Of a stretch of 31,556 nucleotides of DNA, positions 11,249-24,300 are shown in pieces. Within the stretch, counting starts at the first letter, position 1; each line of letters starts with the position of its first letter. This DNA comes from Phoronis ovalis (lineage: Eukaryota; Phoronida; Phoronidae), in assembly GCA_028565635.1 (NCBI GenBank), contig JAOXYB010027623.1:1-31556 (forward strand). Direction: 5' to 3'. Below the pieces are notes generated by a model that was not told the DNA's origin, searched no databases, and worked only from the letters and a program-made list of their open reading frames with translations. Both the position numbers and the translations under genes were made by a program.

Positions 11249-14200
11249 CTGCAAAAATAACCATAACATATTAGTCGCAGTAGTCGTACCCTTTAGATCA
11301 GCATGTTTAAGGTAGCAAATGTTGTTCAACACAATTGATTCACATTTTATACTTTAAGTTAAATTTTAGCTATTTAAATGAAAAGATAGAGAAATAAAGG
11401 TATATTTATTCTGAAATGATGTATCTCAAACTTTCTAAATCTATAATTTATTTTTCTCTAAGTAGGTCATGAGCTGTACATGCTAAATAATAGAAAACTC
11501 ACTGTTAAATCCTCTTCAATCATATATCTTATTTTTTCTTCAAGGGCCTCTTGATCTGCAGACTGCAATAAAACATGGAATGAGGTTAATTATGATAAAA
11601 AACACTGCAGATTAGAAACTTGTTTGCACATCCATCAATACACCCAATAGTACATTGTACCTGTTCTGTTAGACTAATGTTAGTCGGCTCTGTAATTTAA
11701 GATAATGTGAAAAAAAAAAATTCTAAAAAATAATTTTCCTAAAAAGTCATGTAAAAGATTTGTCTAAAAATTTTATGTAAAAGACAAATAATCTGGCAGT
11801 CTTAGCTTTGAATTTCAAGGAGAAAAATATATGGCACTCCCAGCTTTACACAGCATATATAAAGCATAAACATACAGTAGACCACATAAACATATGATAG
11901 TGCACAAAATTGCAGAGAGCTTACCAGTTTATTCTAGCAACTGTTTTATGTATTTTAGTACTATATTAAAAAACTTCCAATCAATGTTTCTAACGACTGA
12001 TGTCAGTCTACTGTTCTGTATTATGTGACAATTACGAAGACAAACACTATGTTCGTCAATTTTACCTCAGCTAGATATCTGGTTACAGACAATATCTTTC
12101 TTACAAAATACATGGCATCGATACGAGAGTTACTAAGACTCGTTGCTGCATATACGCCCTTCAGAATGTCACATACAATTAATGGCAAGGTATAATATAC
12201 AACATAATAATAAAGTTTTACATCGATGCAAAGCATAAAATAAATGACCACAACTTTTAAAAAATCCTATAAAGACAAAATTCCAAAAACTTGATATTTT
12301 TCAATTTTAGAATGTCCCACAAAACGTAATTATACATCAAATAGAAAAAACTAAGAACAATTGAATTTCTGCATTGTGGAGGAACTCTATAAAATGGTTT
12401 TGTAATGTGATCAGCAGACTGAGTTGGAAGTACTAGTAGTGTTTTTAAGTGTATAGCTTTCAAAGAAACAATGTGAAGCCTTTTACTTGTAACTGATATT
12501 CATTTGAATAACAGTAAGAAAAAAAGTGATTTTCTCCAAAGGACGTTAATGAGATTTATAGCCATATATAATACCACTTTGTGCTTTACACATTTTAGTG
12601 CATCAGCGTGATTCCAATGGATTTCCTGATCAACCAATAGCAGCAGAAGGAATTGAAGATTTGAGCAATAATAATTAAAAATGTCAATGATGCGTCAAAA
12701 AGGAAATATGTTACGCTACAATATAATTTTTAAGATTATACTTAAAATTAATTCCAGTTCAATGGCTTCATCAAACACGAAAATGATATTTTTAAAAATA
12801 AGATCACAGCTCTCTTCATTTATGGCCACAAACACAGAAAAATCCTAATAATCTAATAAGAACAGACGCTATTATATCCTAAAATAACTTAACTTGGCAT
12901 TATTTAGTGAATGTTCATACAATGATACGTGCGGCATATAACATACTATTTCACTTTACAGCAATTTTTGAAATATTATTATAATAGCTTTGCTTATTAT
13001 AATCAGTTAATGTATACCTGATATCATATACATTGTGTCATTAGTTTACTCTTGGGATTGTTGTAAAAGTGCTTTACACATGTTATACAGATAAAAATTG
13101 TTATCTATTAATAATGTAAATGTACCTTTTTTCTCAAAAAGCATTGCGAAAAATATTTGTAATTGTTCTTGTCACAAATAATGATGTTTTCTTAATATCA
13201 CACACTATTGGCATTGAACCATTTGAATAATTTGCCAGTAATGTTTTTTCTTTATTGTCTCTATAAGTGTTGTATTTCTTATAAGAATTGTCAAGTGACA
13301 TATAACTTCTGATTATCAAAAAGAATTATTAAGATATCTTAATTTAAATACCACGAAACTTTTCCTTTTCTAATAAATGAAAATTAGTAAAAGACTTACT
13401 GGGCGAGTCACCAAAAGTTCTCGAACTTCCTCTCTAAAATCAGGGAATCGATCATGGAAAATGGCGAGGGACCAAGCTTCTCTGAAAAAGCTGCAAATAG
13501 AAAAATTGAATTTTACAATTATTCACTAGGCACTCTACATACTACACTATATTTTCATTAAAACATTTCTCTGTAGAGATCCTAATTTCCCTACTGGTAC
13601 TCTAACTCATTAAAAAACTTACCATTTATACTCAGTATATTATACAGCCATTTAAAGGAAAGTGAAAGCAAAGTACAATTAAATTAGTGTCAGTATAAGT
13701 GACAATTTTGTTACCAGTAAAAGTCTTGAATGAGTCCTTCATCAAATCGTGAAACTAAATTGTTGAGATATCGCTCATGTAGCCCATACAAGCATATCAT
13801 GTTGCTAGTGTGGATGGGCTGCAAAGAATCACATTAACATTACATGCTAAGTCTTATTGCATATATAGTTCAAAATAGGACCAAATCATGGTTTCAAAGC
13901 TCATCACTAGGGTGTTATTGCGAGAAAATGGGGAATTTGAGGGTTAGCTTAGCATTCAAAATGGAAAATATCTGTTTTTCTTCAAAAAATCATATTGTTT
14001 ATTTGCTGTTAAAATGTCTTTTATATTTTCTAAATTTATAAAGGGCTTAGGAACAAATGTTTGCCGTTATTAATTTTGAAGCAAAATAAATGCAACTATA
14101 TAAACTATTTAAAATTGTATGAACAGTAATGGCCACTAGTGGTGGATATGGGAAAGTAATACTGAGAACCTATTGCTTGAATCTATACTGTTCACCCCAA

Positions 14201-15093
14201 TGTATAAACAAATTAAGTTTTTCCATACTTTTGAAAAGAATGAAATATTCTTGAAAACCAACCTATTATACCAAAGTGAAAATGGGATAGCAACCTAATA
14301 GGAATGAATAATTTTAATATTTCCCAATGCTCAAATGTTAAACAATTAGGATAGGCTGGAATTTTACAAAGCAAAACCAGCTTGCTCATAAGGTAAATTC
14401 ACAGATAAAATGGAAATTCATTAATGTGAGCAAGCTATTTACCTGTGTAAAATTTCCATTTAACATGTTTAACATTCTTGACAAATAAATTGGTTATTGG
14501 AATTTTTGAAATTTATAGACATATAGAGGTAGTTATGTGTTTCTGAAAAATATTTTACGATTTTCAAAATTAACACAAAATTACATAAAAAAGTTACAAA
14601 CTCTAATTAAAGTTATGTCATGTTTTGATATTACTATTAGGATATAAGAACTTAGGCATGGCACAGACAAGCATAATTATGATGAAACGTCTGGTATATT
14701 ATAATAAAATTTATTTTACCTTTTTAGACAAGCATGTGATAGTCTCAATGGTGCTGTACTGGTTAATATGAAGTCGGAAATATTCCGGTTTTTCACCGGG
14801 TTTCCCTGTGATCAGTTCACGTCCCTGAAACAAATTAATAGTTATGTAATAATAATAAAAATCAAAATCTATTTCAGCTGAGAAAGAGAAATATATGTAT
14901 GGGCAATAAATGTATGAACAGGGATGAGGAGGCTTGGGGACTTACCAGCTTATGTGATAACCTGATCACCACCTCCCTTAGTGGTAATAATAGAGACTGA
15001 CAGTAACTTGAAATCTTCTGATAGAACATGAAATGTCATGTGATAATATAGTGATTTATTTGGTTGTGTAAGAATTATCATTATGGAAATACG

Positions 15094-15135
<42 letters not shown>

Positions 15136-15279
15136 TAAACACATTCTTGAAATTCTGAGTGGTAGCAATCCAAAAAAGTNNNNNNNNNNNNNNNNNNNNN
15201 NNNNNNNNNNNNNNNNNNNNNNNNNNNNNNNNNNNNNNNNNNNNNNNNNNNNNNNNNNNNNNNNNNNNNNNNNNNNNNN

Positions 15280-15312
<33 letters not shown>

Positions 15313-18300
15313 TAAACACATTCTTGAAATTCTGAGTGGTAGCAATCCAAAAAAGTTAAAGCATACAATCCATATATTCAAAGTTTTCATGCCTGCCTCA
15401 AATCCCTACCCAAAAATAAATTCAGGCCCTCCCTGGACAAGTGTTCCATGTTTAAAAAATTGTCAAATGATGCCATGAGTTCTCTGTGTGACACTATCTA
15501 TGTTAGATAAAAACTTGAAGGTAAGACAAATTAGTCTCTTTAAAATATTTGGAAAATAAACTCTTTGAAAAAATTAAATTAAAAAAATTAATAATAAATA
15601 CAATAATTTCATAAAAATAAATTGGAGCAATTTTTAACTTTAACATAATACAGTTCTGTTGTTATAATATAGGTCAGTAAGTGCAGTCATAAATCTACAT
15701 GTGTTATTTTGACATTAATTTTATAAAATGAATTTTTATTGTTAACAAATACAACACTTATGAAAATTAGTTTACATACATCACATCTGTTGTAAATATC
15801 TGATAAATTGTTTAATTTACCATAATTATGATAACAACAACAGTTCTGTATGGTGTATATCATTCTGGGAGTTAGACAAAAGCATTCAGTAAATTCTTGA
15901 TTTTTAATCAATTATCATGTGTGGCTAGCTGCCAAAGTAAGGATCAAGTCTGGATCAAGAGTTAGTCCCTGTTGAAGCTTCAGGTTGCATTATTAGTAAT
16001 CTGCTGCAACAATCTTAATAACAGAAATGCTTACTAGAAAACTGCAATGACTCCCCAGCATTTTTGAATAATAATAATGAATGACCCTTCTACCTTTTTT
16101 AATACATAACTGTAAATGTAATAAATGCAAAGTGCCAAGCTTTTATTTTTAAATTTAATAATCTAGTGCATGCACTACACTTGCTGAATAGCCTAAATAA
16201 AATTTCTATCACTTGGAACATATCACAGTTAAGCAAAATATGTAAAACACACTATTGCTCAGTGGTTTCATCATCTATATATTGTGTACTTAACATCACT
16301 GTCAACTGTTTCAATTATTTATCATAATTTAGTATTAAAATTTAATATTAATTTACAATGTTTTTATTCCATGTTTTTGAAGGTAGCTTATGAGATTCAA
16401 GTAATTTTGCCAAATGTATATTCTGAATTAAGCCGGGGAAATCATGCAAAATAATAGCTATAAAAAGACCAAATAACTTTAATATTTAAATAAGTTAATT
16501 CAGTTCAAGTTATAAAAACAAATCTATATAGTTCAAGTCACGTTATTTAAGTTTAGTCATACACATTTAATTGGAAATATGTTTATCACACATGATATAA
16601 AACAAACAGACTTCAATTTGAAATAACACTTCTACATAACAACTATTTCGATACAGTTCTATTATTTTCACACAGCAGCTGAGGTTTTATAATGCAGTAC
16701 TAGCAGGATTGGATGCATAAATTCAAAAGGGGATGTATAATGTGTTTTCTAGCTCATTAACAGGCAGGACACATATGATTGATACATTTTCCTTCAATCT
16801 GTTGCTGTCTGAGACAGTTTGAATTCATAATAAAATAATTTTTTGTAATGCTACTTTTCTGACATTCAAAGTCACTATATATATGTGTGGCCCAATAGGC
16901 CCCCTGTTTTCAGCTCCAGCATTTATTACAGGGTATGTTTTTCAGGCTTCTCGAAGCTTTATTTACCATATGTTGGATATTTACCACAGGATATATTTTC
17001 AAAAAATATTTGTTTACCACAGGGTTTATTTCTTGGAGAATGCATTTACGACAGGAATGAAAAGTTAAGGTTCGTAAAATTTTACGAAATTTATTTATTA
17101 CAGGGTATATAATTTACAAGTGAATTTTACACAGGGTATCTATTTTGGGAGAGTTCTTTACAACAGGGTATATTTTTCATGATTTTTCATTTACGACAGG
17201 GTATATTTTTGGTGATCTTTATTTACCACAGGGTGAGGGCTTTTTACCCTGGGCCGCACACCCCTACCAACTTTATTGTCAAGTACTCCACCCTGGGGGC
17301 ACAGTACCTGAAAATGGAATTCAATACTATTTATTGCAAAATGAACTTTTATCTAACATGAGATTTTGAAAATTTTACATAATTTTGTTGTTTATGGTGA
17401 AGAGATGAAATTGTATCAGAGACTTACATATTCACTCTGAGACATTTGAATATCCAAGGGAACATCTAATCCGGGTTTGGCAACATACAGATAATGAAAG
17501 CCACCTATAAAACAGTAACAAAAGAACAAAGCTTTATTTAAATAATGACACTTGCATTTTAAACATTCAATATCGTTCTTCAAATATTTGAAGTGCACAG
17601 GGTTTCTGCAAGAAAATAGGCTTCTTCACGTACCAATAATATGCAGTTATATGTCTTTTTTATTAGCAAGTCACGCACAAAAAACTGATACAAGTTTAAA
17701 CCAGTATCAAAAATTGTGCTAAATATCCATAGTCACAGAATATCTAAAATTAATAAAAAAAACAGCCACAATGATTACCAAAAATTGAGTGGTAACAATT
17801 TTATTACAGTCATTGTCTATTCATTTCTTTAACGTAATGTTGCATAACACACCATAATGCAACATGTTAAAGAAATGAATAGACAATGACTGTAATAAAA
17901 TTGTTACGGTTAATTTTGAATTAATTTTAGGTATTCTGTGACTATATGGATATTTTGTATAAATACAAAATAGTGTAGTATGAAACTGCTTATAAATGAT
18001 ACTTTCTGATGTAATAAAGTTTGATTCAGGGATAAGCACAGGTAAAACTAAACCAGTGTCAAATACTGGTACATATTTTAGTTTATCAGTAGAAAGACGT
18101 ATTAAAATGATTATTTAGCTGCGTATCTTGTCCCCAGGGGTCATGGAGAAAAACTGTTTCACCTGCAAGCTAGGATACATTAGTTTAGGAGATCAAGTAA
18201 AGAGTATCTTTCTAAGCTTTTCAAGTCCAGGAAGGGTACTCTCCCAAAAAAGGTACATATCACATGATTACATAATACTATTAACACGGGTATTCTAATG

Positions 18301-21300
18301 CAAAGCATCATACCTGGTAAATATCCTGATTGGATTTTAGGTGCTCTGTACATCGGAATCAACTTCAGCATGTCCTGGGGTGGTTCAGGTTCAGGTTCTA
18401 GTGTAGGGTCAAAAAGAGTCAACATGGTGCTGGCAAGCTGTAATAAAATCTTCATTTTAATACAGTGAAGTGACGCATGTTAAACACCTGCCTTAAGTAA
18501 CTGGCACATATTTCAATTTTGCTGTCATGTTTTTTATTATCATACTTTTTTGATTTTCTATTTCCCAAAACCATTTGGAAGGAATTCATGATTATATATA
18601 AATTATACATTTTTTAAGGATAAGCATCACACTGAGTTGTTCACACGCACCATCAGCTGCGCATGTACGTGATTTTTTACATCACAACGTGCACATTTTA
18701 TTATTACGTCCTTATTAATTATCAACGTTACTGGCTTAATTGTTATAAAAATATTATAAAAATGAAGCATTTGAAATTACTAGAATAACTGTTCGCAACA
18801 GGGAACCCATGGAAGCTATGGAGCAGAAATTAGTTTTGATAGATTTATATCCTGGATATCATGTAGGAAAAGCAAGGTAGTCCTACAGTTGCTCATAATT
18901 GTTTCAGATTTGATACAAGACTCCCCTCAAGTTTGTACTGAAACAAAGCAGTCATAAAACAACTGCAATGTACAATCGAAATGATTATTTTATAGTAACC
19001 GTATTATATTTAGTATACAAAACTTGCGACATATTTTGTATTAATATGCAGACACTGAGCGACAGACATTTCTTGAGGAAAATATGATGTTCCACAGCAA
19101 CAATAGTCCCGTGAGATGGGAGGGGGGGGGGGGTGCGTTGGGTGCGAAAAGAAAAAATAATAAATTTCTGCTAAAACTTTTGCACTATTTTCAGTCAGAA
19201 TTTGCGCAAACACTGTGCTTGCATCATTTGTGACCTCATGCCATATAACGCAGCTACATATATAACGCAACTATATACATTAACTAAAATGAGTATTTGC
19301 AACTTTTTAGGCATTTTAATGATTTTTTTGCTCGTATGTGTAATAAATAATATAAGATGATACAATAATACTAAACAAAAATAATTGAGTGGAGGTTGGC
19401 TAGTACAGTGCAAATAGCAAATTTGCTTGGAGATTTTTGCAAACATGTCACGCATTTCCATCAGTTTCTACATTTACGAAATAAAATCCATATAACAAGG
19501 TGTTTTTACCATTTTATTTCATCAAGAAGCCTTATATTTTATTGCAATAAAAGTATTTTGTATCAATAATTTAGTATATAATATGGCCCTGAACAGATAG
19601 GTCTGCGTCTCAATGTTCTAAGCACACCTACTCTCATCTTTTTAATTAAATAGTTCTTTTGATAGTTCTTAAATTAAAATCAAATTGCAAAAATAAATAC
19701 AACAGTCAGATGTGTCGCCTAAAAGCAATAACACTCAAAAGAAAACGGATACCCCAGCTTTCAGTCATTCAAATCATTTACGGCTCAAACTTGAAATCAG
19801 CATTTGTTTACTTTAAATTAATAAACAGGGATTTTTAATAACTTTTATAGGCAAATACACATTAAATATACAACGTTATACAAGAAACAGAAAACCCCCC
19901 CGCAAAAATGATGTCATACCAACTTGTGAAAAATAAATCGGTTAATAATTTTTAAACAAGCTCGATAACATATATATTTTTTTATTTTATTGGATAGATT
20001 TTAAGGAGCTTTAAAAAGTAGATGAGCTTGAAAAAAAATCTAATTTCTCATGAAACTACGGCTGCAATTTTAGCCATATTTCCCATTGAAAGCAATGTAA
20101 AATGACTTAAAGTAACGGTTCAAAAAAGTCAAAAAGTAAGTCGGTAACCTATTTTTTTTCTTTCCACCATTCAGTATGAAAAAAATCTAATTCCTTTTTA
20201 CGACTGTGATGCTTATCCTTAATTTGCTTACTTTTCTACTTTATTAGATCATATTTTTTCCCCCATTGATTTATGACAAATGTGTTTCTACTCTGATCCA
20301 GCACCCACTATTACTATTGTTTGCAATGAAATGGCACCCCATAGTATAGTGGTATTTCGTTTGTGATGTCGCATTTTATAATGAGGACATAGTTACGGAG
20401 CAAAGCCATTGCCACATTTCAGGTATTTTATGATGTGCATAAATATTTAATTGGAACCCTGCTCCTGCTCATATAATAATTGAGGATACTTGGTTTTCTT
20501 ATATGCAGGTGATATCCGCTGCGGTCTAACTTCAAGCTGCAGTCGGATACAGGGAACTCATAATGGGAATTTGCAAAATAGGAACTTTTCTAAAAAATAG
20601 GACATTCAAAAATTCTGAAATTTGAAATCGTGTTAGGATTTATCACTCTTGCAGATAAAAAAATGTTTCAACCTTTTTTCCACTAAAACGTTAATAACAT
20701 GAATTTCAGGGTGACACGAGAGAGTGGGATACACTAAATAGTCAAACCTGCAGCAGTATAACCTTAACATAACAAATCGTTTTTGCTTTAGCTGTATGGG
20801 TTTACTCAAGGTTATTTATAAACACAGGAAAGTTGAAACATAAGAAATGCACCCCATAAGTTTCTTAAAGTAACTTCTGCAATCCATACTTTCTGTTACA
20901 ATTTTTTTTCATTTTAAGTTTTTGTAACAATATTATGGATTTTGAAAGATAGATTGCTGATATAATATTACCTAGATGTGCCTTAAAGTTGATGATAATT
21001 TTTGGTGTCAACACCATCTTCACTGAAGTCATGAATACATACAAATTGTGCAATAAAATTAATATAAGAGTATTATTCTTGTTTAAAAGCTAGTATGTTC
21101 CATTTTAGATTAATGTTTTAATTTCCATTATATAGATATATTATTTCATTTCTGTAATCAACCGTTTATATAACTTCAAAATGGAACACTGAGAAATGAA
21201 TATTTCAAAAGTACATCTACTTAACAAACATTATGTGGGCAATTCTTAGTCATGTTGTCTATATATTTCAACTTCTACACTGAGACAATAGAAGTATCTC

Positions 21301-24300
21301 CAGTCACATATATAAATTTACTGATTTTGTTTATAATAATGTGATGTGTATAATTTGTGTATGAAATTTTAATCTTTCCAGCTGCCCACAAAATGTCTAC
21401 ATTTCAATCACATATTCAACTGAAGTACAGATGTTCAAAGCAGTACATCAATACCTAAAAATTAGTTTGTATAAGTTTTACTAAATTATGTATTTTGTCA
21501 ACAATTTTTACACACCAACTTAATTTTTCAAGTGGATAATCCCCAAAATGATCTGCTCCCTGAAATGCATGCATCTACAGAATTAATTAAGAATATTAAT
21601 TAAAAAGAATTAGGTATTTTGTGTACTATTATTCTTAATTATATATTTTGTGTACTATTCATCTTAGTATAAAACATTAATTTTATTCTATACATCATAC
21701 ACAGGGTTCAAATGAAGTCTAGGTATTCTATAAATCAGGCAATGACCCTCTCTTATATCTCATGTATATTTTAAAATAAATTAATATGCACTCTGTATAA
21801 TATACTATTTTTCTATATATAATACAGGTTTGGATCATTTCTGACACAATAAAAGAGAAGCTCTTTATGTTCATTAATACAAATATTGTAAGTAAATGTA
21901 AAACTCATTATTAATATCAGCATAGTACATAATTAGAACAATTTCAATCAATTTCCAAACTGCTTTTTACAAAATACCTAGTACAGCATTTAGAATCATA
22001 ACATAATTTTTTAAAAACACTAAAGTTGTTTAATATCAAATTCTAAAAACACTCAGGTAATATGTTGCAGTGTACTTAAATCCCTGCTGAATGGCAGAAA
22101 AATGCCTATTTGACAGTAGTTAGACTAAAATAAATCAATAGCTTCAAAGAAACTATGAAGTGTTTGCAAATTAGTTAAGTCAACTATTTGTCATAATTAT
22201 ATTGTATGTTTATTTAGGAGAAATCATTAAGAAACTGAGCAGCGCCTTTTATGAACTCATTATGGTCAGGAAACCACGTTTCTCTAAATTTGCCTTCTGT
22301 AATGAATATCCAATAAATTCTGAGAACGATGAAATTAATTGTTGTTAACATGGAAACATTTTGCTATGAGAGTCGGCATTGGTCATTAATATTAATGTCT
22401 GAAGTACTTATTGGGTGCATGAAATAATTTCAAACTTCAGTGCATAAAATATAAGTGACTGTGATCGACATATAAATACTGTTGGATCATGATCGAGGAC
22501 AATTATTAAAAATAGATTATTTTTTTCTCTCATTTTTATAAGTGAATGAGGAAGACAATTTATTTGGAGTAAAACCATGAAGATGTAGAGTTAGCCAGAA
22601 TACAAGATCAACGTGGATTAATTCAAACCAAGAAGATTTTTCATAAGAAAAGCCGATTCTGGAGATGAATGAAAATATGAGTGATCTTTGCCCTCAAAAT
22701 AACTGCACTTACAATGAACAATATGACAATAATGAACAATATGACAAGGAATCAGGTGGTTACGATGTACTAACAATACTAAACATTGTAATTGAGATTG
22801 CCATAGCTTTAACAGCAATAATTGGAAATTTATTGGTGCTGTTCATCATCGCTAAATTTCGTCATTTACAAAAAGTGACATATTACTACATAGCGTCCCT
22901 TGCAGCAGCAGATTTGCTAGTAGGTTGTATTGCTATTCCATTTGCCATTATAACAGGGAATAATTTACCACGGGATTTTAATGCTTGTTTATTCATGAAT
23001 TCAGCAATAGTAATTTTTACTCAAATCTCCATATTTGGATTATTATTTATTGCCATTGAACGTTGCGCAGCGATAAGAAACCCATACTCTTATCAAGAAA
23101 CATGGACACCAAAAGTATCTGTGGCATTAATTGCAATCACATGGACGACAGGCACAGTATTAGGAATGGTGCCATTATTTGGTTGGAATCTGGGGCCACC
23201 AGAAAAGCCTGGATGCTCATTTGTAATGGTGATTGACTTGAAGTACATGGTTTATTTTAATTTCTTTGGGTGTGTACTAACTCCTTTGATCATAATGTTT
23301 GCCGTGTATGGATACATCTTCTGTATAGTAAGAAAACAGCTAAAGAAAATAGCTTCAGTACAGATTGGTGGAAAATTTGGTGAAAACCCGCAAAAACGGA
23401 AATTCTTTAAAGAACTCAAAGCAGCAAAATCATTATCAGTAATTCTGTTCTTCTTTGCTGCTTGCTGGCTGCCATTACATATACTCAATACGTTGACTGT
23501 TTTATGTCCAACTGTTTGTACCTATCCATTTTCACTGCTGCAGTTTACAATTTGGTTAAGTCATGCAAATTCTGCATTTAATCCTGTCCTCTATGCATGG
23601 GCTAGTAAAGATTTTAGATTTGCCTTGAAGAGGATAATGGGCATGAAAATAGCAGAAGAGGATATACCAGAAGCATCACTTACAAATAATAATCGTAATT
23701 CTAGTGAAAATCATAGCATACAAAAGTACTGAAGACTGGAAAGGGATTTTTAAATTAAAATTCCATTTGACATCAGCAATGCATAGGACACCAATCACTA
23801 ATAATTCGTGAAATATAACAATTTTCTTATTAATATGAAGTGGTTATGAACTTGCTATCATACATTATTTTGGAAAATTACTGAAATGCACATTACCAAC
23901 CAAAGCAACAAGATTGGAGACTAACAACAAAATTTTATTAGAAACATAATTTATTTTTTGTGGTTTTGAGAAGGACGTGATACAAACAAGGAAACATATA
24001 TAATATCAAAAACCAACCAATTATAAATAACCAAGAGGCACATGACTTTTTATTTATTATAAAGAATCCATGTATGCGGAAACTGTAATTTTCAATTGAA
24101 TTATTATTCACTGCATGCCAGTTTATCACTTAAAATAATATAAGTATAAAATTAATACCTACTGACATATTAGTTCTTCATTTACTAATTAAATTATTTA
24201 TCTCAGTTATATCCTACATATACAGTGGGACACTTATAACTGAATCACTATTAGTATCAATGTGGTTACTGCGCTTGGCTTAATTAACTATAATTTTTGA

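Larger units (their letters stand above)
14825..17427. other. CFAP61 intron with microsatellite, gap and minisatellite
   Basis: 2.6 kb between phase-0 exons. It contains the duplicated AC repeat with the N gap and the ~32-bp minisatellite; the rest is AT-rich without exon signals. Confidence 0.65.

Noticed and set aside
14950-15478. Open frames rich in CVCVCV or HTHTHT on both strands
   Set aside because: They are translations of the AC repeat and run through the N gap.
16883-17369. Overlapping open frames with repeated TTGYIF or YHRVYF peptides
   Set aside because: They exist in several frames at once because the DNA is a minisatellite; there is no start, splice or family support.
21700-21720. 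GGTTCAAAT resembling a tRNA B box
   Set aside because: No A box or cloverleaf could be placed around it.
23252-23488. Minus-strand open frame inside the GPCR
   Set aside because: Shadow of the receptor coding sequence.
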